Source of the DNA: Geosiphon pyriformis
Lineage: Eukaryota; Glomeromycota; Glomeromycetes; Archaeosporales; Geosiphonaceae
Length of the DNA: 64,000 bases
Assembly: GCA_016748015.1 (NCBI GenBank)
Contig: JAAOMT010000664.1
Span: forward strand, 304,786-368,785
Reading direction: 5' to 3'
A model generated the notes under the pieces. That model was given only the letters and a program-made list of their open reading frames with translations, did not search any database and had not been told where the DNA came from. Positions 10,253-23,358 of the stretch are shown here, piece by piece. The translations under genes were made by a program, and so were the position numbers. How positions within the stretch are numbered: position 1 is the first letter of the stretch; each line of letters begins with the position of its first letter.

Positions 10253-11048
10253 TATTATAAATGATTATTTGGAGTATTAAAGCAAATAACAAACCCATAA
10301 CTTAGTGTTCAATAACTGGTAATGTTAATAATATCTGAAAGTTTTAGAGTCTAAAGATTTGGTTGAGTTTTTTGTATAATAGACAGAGATTCAATTGATA
10401 GTTTTTTCTATGAATTTTTTTCTTTAGTGTAATGGCTGGTTTATTTTGTTTATCATGTTTTTTTAATAAGCTATTCTTAAATTTTTATTTTTATTTCTGG
10501 ATTTTTTACCAGACTATTCTTGATGTCAAATACTTAATGTTTAATTCTTTTAATCAATTAATAAATAACAAAAAAATAAAATAAAATAAAATAAAATAAA
10601 AAAATTAGAAATTAGTATCTTATTAATAGTTATAATCAAAAGCTATTGTTTTAGTGTAGTTAAGTATTGAATTCTATCAACATAAAATATTGATAAAATA
10701 GAATAGATTAATATTTTTTTAATTAAGTGATAATAACATGAATTTGATGATAATAAATAATTTTATTAATATAGAAATAATTCTACTTTAAGTTATAAAA
10801 AACTATTTTTGAAGAAAGAAATATTGTTGAATTCTCCTAAACTTACTTTTTCTGCTTTTAATACACTCTTTATATATATAATTTATGTTATACAAGATTT
10901 CTAAAAATCTTGTAATTTCTTAAGAGAATTCTGGAATTCTGCAATTTTGCAATTTCCCAAGAGAATTTTGGAATTTTTTATTTTACTATATTTATTTTTG
11001 ATTGGCTATTTTATCTATTATTATATTTTCTAATTTTTATGAGTAATA
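10253..11048 (-). repeat. Decayed 5' LTR of a minus-strand gypsy copy
   Basis: It begins at the degenerate terminus TATTATAAATGATTATTT beside the PBS and follows the full LTR order: TTTTGTATAATAGACAGAG, an AAAAT-rich tract at 10565-10605, AAAAGCTATTGTTTTAG and the GGAATTC subrepeats at 10900-10975. It ends ATGAGTAATA near 11048. Confidence 0.65.
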
Positions 11049-13555
11049 ATATTTTAATTAGAAACACAAATTTTATTAATTAGACCTGAAAATATTTTAC
11101 AAGATTTAAAACCAATTATTATAATTAAACATAGTTTACAAACAAAAATTTAAATTACATAAATTAAATATATAAATATTAAAAAAAACAAAAAAAAAAG
11201 CTTAAAATACATTGGTATAAATTTTTTAGACAAAATTTTAAAACAATAATTATTTAAAACAATTCAATAATTTACAATACTAATAAAAATTAGAATTAAT
11301 AAAAAAAAAATATGATACAAAAATACAAGTAAAAAAAAGTAAACAAAAATTTAATTAGAATTGAATATTTTTATTTTTACAAATAATCAAAAAAGAAAAA
11401 AAATACATGGCCTTAAACAATAAAAAAAATCAGAAAAACTTTATATAATTTAGTCATAAAACCAAATACTAAAGAGTAGATCTTTAAAATCTTTAAAATG
11501 TAAACAAAAAGATTTCTATTAATATACTAATTTTTTAAAATTGACAAAAGACTAGACTTATAAATACTGTATATAAACAACAACAAATAAATATTCATTA
11601 AAAAAACTTTTAAACAAGTAAAAAAATTTATTAGAAGAAACAACTTGACATTATATTATAAGGCAATATACTAATTATATTTAGTATTTAAATACTGTTT
11701 TACTATACTATTGAACAATTTATTAAAAACTATTATAGTTAACAACATAGAATAAATAACAAATTTTTAGTTTAAAAAACTACAAAAAACAATATTTAAT
11801 ACAATAATTAAATATTATACTAAAAAACAATTTTTAAAAATATATATAATTTTACAAAAACTCAATTCTAAAAAAAATATTATTATTATTCAAGTAAAAA
11901 AACTAATTCAAAATCATTAAAAGAATATAATTAATATATAATAATATAAAAAAAAATTTAATATAAAATAATACAAAATAACATAAAATAACTTAGAATA
12001 ACACAAAATAATATATAATAATAATATAAAATAGTACAAAATAACTAGTAATAACATAAAATAACTAATTATAGCATAAAAAAATAAAACAATAACTAAA
12101 ATAACAAGCAATAGTTAATAATAACAAGTAATTAAAAGCAATTTTATAAAATTAAAGAATATATATAAAAGTAAATAGTTTCGATAAATAGAAAAGAACA
12201 ACAAAAAAAGACAAAAATTACTTGTCTTTTAATATTTTAATATTAGTTTAATAAATTCTTATTTTATATATTTTTAGACCAATTTAATAAAATTTTATTA
12301 TATAATTTACATATACATAATTCTAATATTCTAATTGTCAAAATCAAATTAATTGTTTTTTTATCTTTATATTAGATTAGATATTATTAATATAAAACAC
12401 TTTTAGAATTTTAATAACTTGAACTAATTACTTTTGATTATAATAATTAATGAAATACTAATTTTATTTTTTATTTTTTCTCTTTTGTAAAGTAACAACA
12501 TTAAAAATTAACTGTTTGAAAATAAACTTTATAATAGTTTGTTAAAAAAGAGAAGCTTTTTTTAAATTTAAATATTAACTTTATTTTATTAGCTTATTAG
12601 AAAGGTAAAAAGACAATATTAAATTTTAATAATTGTGCTTATTAGCTTAAAGAAAAATACAACTAAAATAACATAATTGAAAAAATCATATCTTTCTGTT
12701 TTATAACAAAAAAATTTAATAGGTAGAATTTTAAACAAAAAAAACTTTTAAAAATTGATAATCTATAATATAACCAAAAACAATTTTATTTGATTTATAT
12801 ACTGTTCTTAATATTGAATTATAAGTGTTAAATATTATGAACATTCACTAAGTTTACCCATAACACTATAAAAGTCAACTTTTTTACAAAAAATCTTAAC
12901 TGTAGACTACTTAATAATAATAAAAAGAAAAAAAAATAAACTAAAGAAAAAAAATAAGAAAATATGTTAAAAAAGTTATTTGAATTTAAGCTTAAAAGTT
13001 ATTAATAATTATTGAAATTGGTAGCTAGTTAATTTTAAGCTGTTAGTATAAAATAGTTAATTTCGAGCAGAAATAATTAAAGATTTTGTTTTTTAAAGTA
13101 AGTTTTATTGGAATTAATTTGTAAAAAAATCTAATAAAAAATTAATTTTAAATAAAATATATTTTTTCGAAAAAAAAAGTTTTTTTTTATACAACTTGTT
13201 ATAGTACTATTTTATAATCTAGCATTTTTTTTCCTAATATTTTAACAAATTAAAAATATAATTTATTAAACTTTAAGTTATTTTTGCAAACTATAAATTA
13301 TTTTGGTAAATTATTAAATATTTTATCAAATTACTAAATTTTTTAATCAAAGTATTGTATAATCTGATTATTACAATTTAGTTACATTTGTATTCTGTAC
13401 AAATTAAGTTATTAATTAAATAATAATTTGAATAATTTGATAAGATAATAAGTAATAATTTGAAATAATAATATATACTAGTTAATAATAAGAATTATAA
13501 GAATCATTTTATGTTAAATAATATTTTAAATTTTGGCTAATAACAACAAATAGTT
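11049..13555. other. AT-rich transposon debris
   Basis: No gene was recognised. At 11930-12130 there is a degenerate array of short AATAACAYAAAATAACT-like units. At about 12170-12860 the order of blocks weakly follows a plus-strand LTR of the gypsy family, with an ACTTTTGATTATAATAATTA block against ACTCTTGATCATGGCTATTG and a TTGTGCTTATTAGCTTAAAG block against TACCAGCCATCAAGCTGAG. Nothing else could be placed. Confidence 0.4.
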
Positions 13556-13906
13556 TGTTAAAGCTCAGTTTAACCAAAACTCATTTGAAATTAAATTTTT
13601 TATAAACAAAGTTTTGAAAAGAGTTATTACTAATAAGCAGTTTTTATATTTGGTTTTGATAATGCTTTATCTTATTATTAATTATAATATTCAATTTAGT
13701 TTTATTTTTAATGGTGTTTATATTAAGTAAAATACTTTAATTCATAAGAGCTTAAAATTAAAATCTGGTTTGTTTTTGGACTTTTCAAATAATATAATCT
13801 ATTATTTTTTTTTATATAATCTAAAAACTTTTAAACAAGTATAAACTAAATACAAATTGGCTTTTTTCTTGAGTTTTTCAAATATTAATAGTATTATAAG
13901 TCAGCT
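13556..13906 (+). pseudogene. LINE RT C-terminal region, part 1 (interrupted by a hAT)
   Basis: Translation with stops gives a fragment including NKQFLYLVLIMLYLI, matching the post-palm part of the LINE RT (compare NKQFCYLVSAVLQLI on the minus strand near 56540). It ends with SIISQL at 13906. After the hAT insert the same protein resumes with FGYRSLDLQVLSW, so the LINE was contiguous before insertion. Five or more stops make it non-functional. Confidence 0.65.
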
Positions 13907-15676
13907 AAAGTTCCAATTGAATTGAACCAAACTAAACCAAATCAAACCAAACTTTGAGTATTTTTCAAATTTGGTTCAAATTATAAACCAAACTTAAACT
14001 AAACCAATTTTTTAAAGTAGGTTTAGTTTGAGTTTAATATTGAATTTTTTTGACAAGTCTGAGTTTGGTTCAAGTTTGGTTCGAAGTTTATAAACCTGTT
14101 TAAGTTTAATAAAATTAAAAAAAATATAATTTATACTATTTGTTCATTAATCATTACTTTGTTTAATTATTATAATTAGTTAAAAAGATATATAAAACTA
14201 TGTATATACAACAACTCTACTTTCCAACTTACCAAAATGAATTCATTGTTAATATTATCTAATGTTACTAAAGATATAAAATTCAAAATAATAGAATTTG
14301 ATAACCCAAATAATTTAAATATTAATATATTTGGTAAACATAATTTTCAAAGTAAAGTATAAAACTATTTTGATAAGTTTGAGTGGACAAAAAAAAACAG
14401 TTAAATATATAGTTTCAAAATAAATTATTTTTTATAGAACTATAGATACAATTAAATTTTTATGGTGCCATTTAAAGACTTTTTATTAAATCATATATAT
14501 TATAACAAAAAATATTATAAGAAAAGGCAAAATATCTAAAAATATTACAAGTTAATTAAAAAAATGTTTTAATAAATAAGATTGTTATTTTTTTTTATGA
14601 TTTTTGGCCAATCTAATTAAAAACTGTTTTAGTTTTTTGTAGTAACTGCTTTTAATATTAATGAATTTGGTAAAGTATTATAATTTTAATTGTATTTATT
14701 TAGTTATTTATTTAATATATTTAATATTAGATTTATTATTTGTTATAATATCTAGAACAATAAAAAGAAAATTGGTTGAATATTACTTTAAAACAAATAT
14801 AACTCTAATGCTCTATACTGCATTGAATTCAAGGAGAAAATTTTATTATTTTACAAAAAAAATTTTTTAAATGACAATATTAATAAAACAAAAAAATTAT
14901 AAATTATTAATTTATTTAAATAATTTTATTTTCCAACTTTTACATAATAAATAAATCTTTAGAATACATATTCTCTTTGAAACAGAGTATATACTAGACA
15001 TTATACCAATATTAAATAATAGTTTTTTGTTAAATAACAATTTTAATAATATTATAATATTAGTTACACAATCTATATTAGAGACAGACTTTAACAATAA
15101 TGAAAAAAAACTTAACAAAATTGATTATTATATCTCTAAAAAAATGGCCAATAAAAAAATAGATATAATAGCATAATAAAAGATATATTACAAAAAATAT
15201 TTATCTAAATTAATATTTTATTAATAATTTAATATTTAAATACATTAAACACAATTTTTTTATCTTGTATATATGGTTCATAATTATTTAGCAATTCAAA
15301 AATTATTTGTTGCTTCTGAACATATCTTTTCTGTAAGTAAAAATATGATTACAAATATAAAATTTTATTTAGTGTCTAAAACTATTAAAACAGTACAGTG
15401 TTTTCAATCATAGATACAAAAACTATTAAAAAAAAAATTAAATAATAATATAGTATAATATAATGTTTTTAATAGTTAAATCTGAATATGTTCATAAACT
15501 TTAAACTAAACTTAAACCAGACTTGTTGCATGTATTTAAATTCAGTTCAAGTTCAGTAATTTTAAGTTTGGTTCAAGTTTAAATTTGAAATTTTGCCAAA
15601 TCTTTTGTTCAAGTTTAGTTTGATTTAGTAGTTTGATTGAACTTAAACTGAACCAAACTAAACATTAAAACCTTAA
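13907..15676 (+). mobile_element. hAT DNA transposon remnant inside a LINE
   Basis: The insert is flanked by an 8-bp duplication with one mismatch (AGTCAGCT at 13899-13906, AGCCAGCT at 15677-15684). Both ends are rich in TTGAACC/GGTTCAA and AAACCAAAC motifs arranged as subterminal inverted repeats (13910-14110 and 15490-15670). The outermost bases, AAAGTTCCAATTG and (reverse) TTAAGGTTTTAATG, are only roughly inverted. Near 15270-15430 a frame with one stop matches the hAT C-terminal dimerisation domain: NYLAIQKLFVASEHIFS, then SVSKNMITN. Near 14237 the frame MNSLLILSNVTKDI and then YFDKFEW resembles the N-terminal end before the BED finger. At 1770 bp it is internally deleted relative to full hAT elements. 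Confidence 0.75.
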
Positions 15677-17585
15677 AGCCAGCTTTTTGGTTATAGATCT
15701 TTGGATTTACAAGTATTAAGTTGGTTTTTTCACTATTTTTTGCTCTTTGTAATTTATTTTTATGTTAATTTGATCAATAATTTTTTGGCTAATATGATCA
15801 GAATTTTTTGTGGCTATAATTTGTCTTTGGATAACACTTTGCTTTCAATATTTCAGTTTTTTAAAAATATTTCAATGTTTATAGTTCTTAGTAATTTGGT
15901 TTTTTTTAAGATTTGTTGTTTAATTAAATGTTTTAACATTGTTTTTATTAAATAGTTACATGATAAGAATAATAAAATTCTTAATTAAAAGAATTTTAAG
16001 TATTGAAAATATTTTAACTCTTATAATTTAGTTTTTTTATAGTTTTTATTAACAGTAACATATTTATATACTCCTTTAGTTTAATGAATCTTTTTCTTTT
16101 TTACAGAAAATATTTAGCTTTTAAACATTTTGGGTTCTAATAAATTTTGTTAAATATATAATAAGTTGTTAAATATTGACTTCTTTTGTATTTTTGTTTA
16201 TATTGATAATTTTTTAAAAAATTTGAATTTAACAGACATAAAAATTGATGCTGTAGTATTTTTTAATGATTTAGATTTTAGTATTAGTATTAAAATATCT
16301 GGTCTAATATTATCTATTTTAGCCAAGTTGCAGATTATTATATTGGCTTTAGAGTGTGTTTTTCTTTCTTGTGCAGTTATAATTTTCTTAAACAATTTAA
16401 TAGTCTTAAATACTTGTTTATTAAAACTGGTTTTAGTATTATTTAATTTTTAATAATTGTTGTTAAATAAAACATTATTATATTACAAAAATAATTAATA
16501 AGAAAAATTTATATTTAAAGACAAAAATTATTTTGGTGTTTCTAATAATAATAGAGTTAATATATTGACTAATACTATATTTTTTTCAAATTTGGTGTTT
16601 TTGGCTAGAATTAAGAAAAATTAATAATATGTGTATATTTGAAAATGCAAAATATTTTGTTTGTAAGATCTTTTAAGCAGTTTATTATGTTTATTAAAAA
16701 TTTAGTTGTGATATTATTGTCTTAAATTAAAGTTTAATTGAAAATATAAATTAAACCAGTTTTTTATGAATATAATATTTAAATTTTTACATGATAATTA
16801 AATACATAAATCAAATTACCATAAGTGCTTATTTTTATTTTATAAGTTTTTTATTATTAATTGCCTATAACAGTTTACAAATATTTGTATAATAAATAAT
16901 ACTATAGTGTTTTGTGTTTTTTGTATAGTAAAGTTAAAATTTTTGATCATTTTTTTTATGTTTATTGAATTTTGTTGCTTGTAATACTTTGTTAGTTTCT
17001 TAAACTATTATATAAAATTTTTTTTCTGGTTTGTATTAATCTTTATCTTACATGTTTTAATTATTGTTATTATATTCATCAAATTCTGCAGTTTATATTG
17101 TTTTGTGCAAAAATTTTGTTTTTAGAACTTGGTTTTTGAAGTTTTTTTTTGTTTTTGGAAATTTTAAAGTTGTTATTAATAAAATTGCAAATTTTGTGCA
17201 TGATTTGGTTTTGGCTTATAAAAATAGAATTTGGTTCATATGCTCTAAGTATCATGTAATTATGAAAAAAAAAAGTCTAATTTTGTTAAATAATTTGGTG
17301 TCTTTTTTCATTAGTAGTTTTTTAAGTATATTATTAAAAAGTATAATTAAATTACTTAATATAATTAAAGCTTTAAGTATAAGTTTTAACATATGTATTT
17401 TGTGTCTATTTATTTCTGATATTAACAGTAATATTAGTATTTATATAGAGATTTAGTATTATTTTGACTGAATAACTAATTATATATAGTAAATATATAA
17501 TTTGTATCTAGTTTATATTACTTAATTTAATGTATTATATTAAATAGTATTTGAACTTTATTTGTAAAATTAATAAAAAAAACAC
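15677..17585 (+). pseudogene. LINE ORF2 C-terminal half, part 2: RNase H and C-terminus
   Basis: After the hAT insert the LINE resumes. Frame 15701-15955 matches the region before RNase H (NNFLANMIRIF). Frame 16166-16453 is the RNase H-like domain: AKLQIIILALECVF matches the Glu-containing helix, while a segment expected to read LDS reads LNN, so a catalytic Asp appears lost. Frame 17064-17456 is the C-terminal region (FVFRTWFLKFFF; KNRIWFICSKYHVIM). A LINE 3' UTR follows to about 17585. The body of the reverse transcriptase lies upstream and is mostly missing. Confidence 0.65.
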
Positions 17586-18030
17586 ATTAAAAATAAATTA
17601 ACTTATTAAAAATTTATCAATTTCTATCAACAGAAAAATTAATAGCAAAATAACATTAATAATATTAAAAAAAAAAAGAAAAATCTTTAATAATAATACT
17701 AATATTTAATACAATAGTAATTTATTTTAATAGTTAAACAATTTTTAATGCTTATGCTTTTAAACTTGTTTTAAAGTTGTTTAATTATTGTAATTATTAT
17801 TAAATAAAAAAAGACAAATTGTTAATTTTATTTATAATAAAAACATTTTTATTATTTAATCTAAGATTAAAAACCACTTTAATATTATAAGTTAATATTT
17901 TGGCTAATATAATTGTCTATTTGTTTTTGTTTTTCTGTTTTAATTCATAAAAATTTTTACTAATAAATAATAATAATATTTTTAAAAATGCAATGAAAAT
18001 AACAAAAGAATTTTTTATTTTCTTAATTTT
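17586..18030. other. AT-rich leader region before an ORF1 element
   Basis: Low-complexity AT-rich sequence. The last bases, TTCTTAATTTT before the ATG at 18031, are the same as those before the ORF1 start at 3685 (-). The right part is therefore probably the 5' leader of the ORF1-only element. Confidence 0.4.
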
Positions 18031-20265
18031 ATGATTACAACTAAAGCAAAGAGTAAAAAAGCTGTACCTAATATCTTTTTTAAGATATCTAATAAAATTT
18101 TAACCAGAAAAGCTTTCTCTGTTGTAGAAGCAACTAAGCAAAACGTTTTAGAAGCCTTTCTTTTATCTGATAATCATGAAAAGCTGCTTTTAGTAGCTAT
18201 TAAAGCAACTTCCTCATTTTTAGCTGGTTTTTTACCAGTCAAAGTTCTCTTAAAAAGATACACTTAGATTAGTTTCAGTGTTGTCTCTACCCCAACTAAG
18301 AGCCTAAAAGTTTTTAATAATAGATCAGTAAACAAGCTGGTCTTTCTTTTTATAGCTTCAACACCTGGTGCTGCTAGCACCATCTCTTTAAAAAAATGGT
18401 CAAAAAAACCAAAAGTTCGGAAAAATGGGAGTAGTCACTTGTCTTTACTATTGTTACACCAAACTTTTTTGTGATTTTTAGTGAAATCTTAGGTGAGATT
18501 TCTATAGCATTATTCAGCACATTATTTAAGATGGGCCAAGATTAATCATTAGCTGTATTGCCAAATGTGGTATCTTTTAACAGATTATTACCAGTTTTAG
18601 AAACAAAACAATTATTTCCTGTGGTGTTATCTGTTCTTGAGAACTGGGCTAACCAAATAGAAATTGAATTATCTCTTTTTCTGGTTTCTGGTACTGTTAC
18701 TGGTGGTGTTTGGGAAACTATTGCTAGTTATTAAAGGTTTGCTGGGCAGATGGCCTTTTTTTTAGTGCTTAATGCTACTTTCAAGATCAAATTGGCTTAT
18801 GTTAAGACTGTTTTTTAATTTGTGCATGGTTTATTGAGTGTAAAGTCAGTATTAAAAGACAATATGAAGCTTTTCTGTATGAAATTTGCTTCTCAAAGTT
18901 CTCTAGATGCCATATTTTTGGTTGAACTTACAAGCTCTGTTTGCTTTGCCACTTTCAAAATTGCTAAGTCTTTGATAGTTTCTGAGTTTGGTTCTTCTTT
19001 TGCTGCTTTTGTGTTGTGTAATATGTCTTTGGATGTGTCTGCTGTTAATATTAAGTTAGCACTTAGTGTTTTTGGTAAAGTTTTTTATATAGTGCTGAAG
19101 CCTACTGGTATTTGGTAATACATAGTTGTTTACTTTAAAGAATTAGATGTTACTGTATCTGTTTTCATTCATTAGTCAATTTTAGTAGACAAAGATAGTA
19201 TTCGAATTTTTTCTCTTATTAATCAAAATAAAACAATTTTGTTTCATAATAAGTTTAAAACCAAGTTGGTTAACTTTTCTTTTGGCTGTACTGCTTTTGA
19301 AATTAGTAATATGATCTTTCAGGTTGGTGGTCAGACATGTTTTATTCCTTGGTCTCCTAATTCTGGTTATCATTTCTGGTTTGTTCTAATTACATTTAGT
19401 TCTCAAGCTGATTTAGATTTTGTTATTACCAAAACTGGTATACTAAGAAGATGCCATATTTGGTAAGAGATTTTTGGCTGCTGATGCTGTTTTAAATGTC
19501 AAAAAATAAGCCATTTGGCTGTGGACTGCAAAGTGTTTCTGTCTTTTTTTCTTAAAACTCCCAAGATATTCAAATTATGTTTTGTGAGAACTGTTTCTTA
19601 TGTTAAGATTTTTGCTTTTCTTAATCTTTTTGAGTTTTTTCTTTTGGTAGCTTTGGCATTCTCTTTTGTGACTGTTGGTAATTCCTTGGTTTTTTTTTGG
19701 TTAGCCTCTCTGGAAACTGATTTGGCCAAGCTTTTTGTTTTGGTTGAGTCTATTGTTAAGCCAGTTAGTTTTTTGGTTAAAGTGTTCAAAAATTTTATTA
19801 ATAGAAATTTGGTTTTAAGTAATGCTCTTGGTTTTAAGATTAATGAGGTTTTAGTGTATATGAGTTTCTTTAATAAGACTGTTAATAGGCTGGAAAAAGA
19901 GGTAGTCTCTTTAAAAAAGAAACACTACATAAATAATATTGATATGTCTGGTAATTTAGAATATTTAAGTAGTGTAGATAATAATACATTTTCTAATTTA
20001 ATGTTTCTTTGGGCTTATGAGTCTGTTCATATCAAAACTGATTTCTTGAAAACAGCTAAATAGCTGGTTGAGTTGGTTTTTAATAGTGTTATTTTGTTTA
20101 GTGTTGTTTAAAAAATGTTATTTTTGGGTAAGTTTTCTTCTGTTGTATCAATATAATATAGTCTGAGTAACTGGTTACATGTAGAAAGTGTGTAAATCAC
20201 ATTTAGTCTTGAGACACTTAGTTTGTTCCTAATTTTTATTTAATGATTGGGCCTTATTCATTAAA
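18031..20265 (+). pseudogene. LINE ORF1-like protein with RRM-like regions and CCHC knuckle
   Basis: A near-complete relative of the 2702-3685 protein, broken by several stops. In order: a basic N-terminus (MITTKAKSKKA, 18031); a Ser/Pro-rich region to about 18780; an RRM-like unit around 18990-19150 (SLDVSAVNIKLALSVFGK and VVYFKELD); a second RRM-like unit around 19230-19440; a CCHC knuckle near 19480-19530 read as CFKCQKISHLAVDC, with all four ligands present; and a coiled segment (LEKEVVSLKKKH) before the end near 20110. A LINE-type 3' UTR follows to about 20265. Nucleic-acid binding of element RNA is the known role of such ORF1 proteins. No ORF2 follows, so this too is an ORF1-only unit. 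Confidence 0.7.
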
Positions 20266-20600
20266 AAAAAATGCTTAATATTTTATTTACAATATATATA
20301 AAATTGTGTATTATATTTTTTTTGTATAATATTTTGATTCTTATATGCTATTTAAATTTATTAATAGATTTTTAATTAGTTTATATATTTATTTAATAAA
20401 AATAGTTTATAAACAATTATTTATGGCTGTTAAAAAGCATCTTTACAATAAATAATATTTAGAAATCTTATGTTTAATTGTAAAAAAATAAAATTTTCAA
20501 ATCATGTTTTTATATACAAATTGAATATTATAAATTATATAGAATTATTAATAAACCTTGCTAATTATTAGAAGTTATTAGTAAATATCTTGTTTTTATT
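20266..20600. other. AT-rich stretch, nothing recognised
   Basis: Low-complexity AT-rich sequence between the 3' end of the ORF1 element and a 5'-truncated LINE. No gene was recognised. Confidence 0.4.
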
Positions 20601-21104
20601 ATTTTCGGTTTTACAGATTTTTTTATCTTGTACTTTTAATGATATTATGTATTCTGTTTTTTGAAAAAGTTTTATTTTTAGAGTTTGGTTTGCTAAAACT
20701 GTTTTAGTCTTTGAAAAAATTAAGATAATTATTTTGAAATTGGTTGTTTTTGTGCAATGACTGATAATAAGTTATAAAAATAAGATGTGGGTATATAAAT
20801 TTAAATATAAAATTGCAATAGAAAAGAATAATTTAGTTAATAATAATAAGTTAGCTCTTTATAGTTTGTATAGTTTGTTAAACTGTTAAAGTTTTTGTAA
20901 TAAGTTTTGGTTTGTATTGTAAATTTTTGTTTTTTTTTGGTTTAAGTAATAGGATTGTGATACATATAGGTGTATAATGTAGTCTTGGTTGGCTTAAGTA
21001 ACTAATCACATATAGCAAATGTATACATTATATTTAGTTAAGAATATTTAGTATGTTTTTTATACTAGATGGTAATTGAACTGTACTCGTTAAACTTAAT
21101 AAAA

Positions 21105-21139
<35 letters not shown>
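20601..21139 (+). mobile_element. 5'-truncated LINE with (ATT)n tail
   Basis: It contains the last part of the LINE C-terminal region with stops (FFEKVLFLEFGLLKLF-like, 20650-20720), then a 3' UTR with GGCTTAAGTAACTAATCACA and TAGCAAATG blocks shared with the other LINE ends. It finishes in about twelve ATT units (21103-21139). Severe 5' truncation is typical of LINE insertions. Confidence 0.65.
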
Positions 21140-23358
21140 GTATTTAAAAGTTAAAAATTAAAATTTTTGCAAAAAAATCAGAAAATTAAATAAATTAAGT
21201 TGAATATTGTAATATAAAAATAAATTTTAAAAGATTGTGTAATAATAAGACATAAAAATAATAATTAGATTAAATTAGATTATCACTCTTTAATAAAATT
21301 AATTACGATTTTACGTTAAATGACGTTAGATATTTTTTAGAAACACAATTATATTAAGAAAAAATCTTTAAGACCTGACCAAAAAAAATGTTTATTTAAA
21401 TTTGGTGTCTCTTTTGATACATGTCTTTTACGAAACGCTAAAAAGCACGTTACTAATTTTAATCCAAGTTATCATTAAAGAATTACCTTTTGTTTTTAAT
21501 ATTAAACTGACAAACAAATAAATAAACAGATTAAAAATTTTTTATTGTGATTTGTGCAAAAAATTTTGATTTTAAGAATATTAATTAAATACTGAGTTCT
21601 ATTTAAGAAAATACCAATAACATAAGGAATTTATTGCTATAATGCAGAATTGCATGAAAATTTCCAAGCTAGTGTGTTACTTGGATTCTTTGTATATATT
21701 AATCAATAAAAGGAGAACAAAAATTAATTTGGCCTGAAAAAGAAAATTTCTAAAAATATTTGTTTGGCAATTGGAAAGGAAAAATGTTGCAGCATATATG
21801 TTTCTTATTTGTATTGATATCGAAACATAGTCAACTTTAAAAAACTCATGAAAAATAATAATAATAATAATAAAGTTTTTTAAGCAACTTAATATTAAAT
21901 TTCCTGATTACTAGTATCACAAATCACAAATCACATTTCATAATAAGAAAGTAGTGGATATGGGACATGCTGTAACAAAACCAGACAAAGTGAACATGTG
22001 GAATAAAACGGTCAGGAAAATAAATAAAAATTTTAAAAATCTCCCTATCATGACGACATTAAATGTTTCGCCAAGGATTCTACCATGACAATATAACATC
22101 ACTGCAGTGACTCGATTACAAGTTTTTTTTTTTAAAAAAATGTTCCCACGATTTTTTTTTTTGAAACTTTTTATTTAAAATTTTTTACTCGAAAAAAACT
22201 TTGTGATATTACAGGTGAGGGTACCTTAGCAGTTAAAACACTAAAACATCACCAATAGTGCCTCACCTGATTTTACTGGCGCAAAATAGCCCCTAATTGA
22301 AGTGAGAATGATTGGTTATTGTCCACGCAATATTACCCCACAATTTGCTACTTATTATACAAATCGTACATTATCGATACGCATATAATGCTCTCCGATG
22401 TTGACGATCTAAATCGAAACTCTTGAAACTTCCTGTCTGAATCAAGAATAAACTCGTATTTAAAGGAGTTTTCAATTTGAATTCCTCACATCTTTAAACA
22501 GGTTGTTATTGAAACATCGTGTCCTCCTACTATCACCCATTTAACTGCATTAACCTAGTTAAACGTTTCTCAATTTTAAAAGCTCTTTCCTGTTAAAGTC
22601 AGCGGCCACCATGATAAAAGCCTTTTAATAGATAGCGTCTTATGATGTCATTCTTTCCGAATTCAACCTATGGTAAAAAGCCTGTCAAAACTTTTCTCCT
22701 TCCTCCTTTCTTCAACCCTACTTGTTCCAAGTCCCCGCCATTCTCAGGCAGATAGGCGACTCGCATTGTAGATTTTGTTATAAATGGTTAAATCAATTTA
22801 GGATTATCAAAAACTTTCCATGTCCGTTGTATCAGTACACAGTGGTACAACTTTGTCGATTTTTCTCATGAGAATATTCTACCGAATTATTTTTTCTACC
22901 TAAATAGTACATTCAATTTTGCAAATCCAATAATTCTGCATTACAAAGTAGATTTTCGGAAAATCATTTTTTAACCTGTGTTTGTTTTCTTCTAGGTTAT
23001 ACAATTTTCACATTTACTTTTTAATTAAACTTCCAAAAGCCCTATTAGTAATGAGAATTACAGAATTACAGAATTTCAAGTTTCATTTCCTTTTTGTAAA
23101 AATCTTTTTAGACAAATGCTATCGTCACCCTTTGATTGCCACTGCTAGATGGTGATTAGCTGCTAGGTTGGATACAAGTTAAACAAAATAAGGCTGAAAC
23201 CGGGTGGTAATATAATCCAAAGTTACCTATAATGATACAGTTTTACCTGTCACCAAAATTATATAAATATAATATATTTTCCAAAATTTTTAAAATATGC
23301 AAAGGAATAGTTACCAAGTGAAATCTTGAAGTTAATAAATATCTGTCAGTGAATCATA
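21140..23358. other. Border between transposon desert and gene island
   Basis: The base composition becomes less AT-rich from about 21280 onward. No open frame or spliced gene was recognised on either strand. It holds an AAT microsatellite at about 21855-21873, a short inverted-repeat unit at 22212-22269 and T/A homopolymer runs near 22120-22195. The last few hundred bases would be 3' flank and terminator region of BRO1. Confidence 0.4.
22212..22269. repeat. 58-bp unit with perfect 9-bp inverted ends
   Basis: It starts CAGGTGAGG and ends CCTCACCTG, exact reverse complements, enclosing 40 bp. It could be a minimal MITE-like remnant, since many Tc1/mariner ends begin CAG(G/T). No clear TA duplication flanks it and no second copy was seen in the window. 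Confidence 0.4.

Noticed and set aside
14661-15118. Open frames on both strands inside the hAT element
   Set aside because: AT-rich chance frames; only the stretch near 15270-15430 carries recognisable hAT residues.
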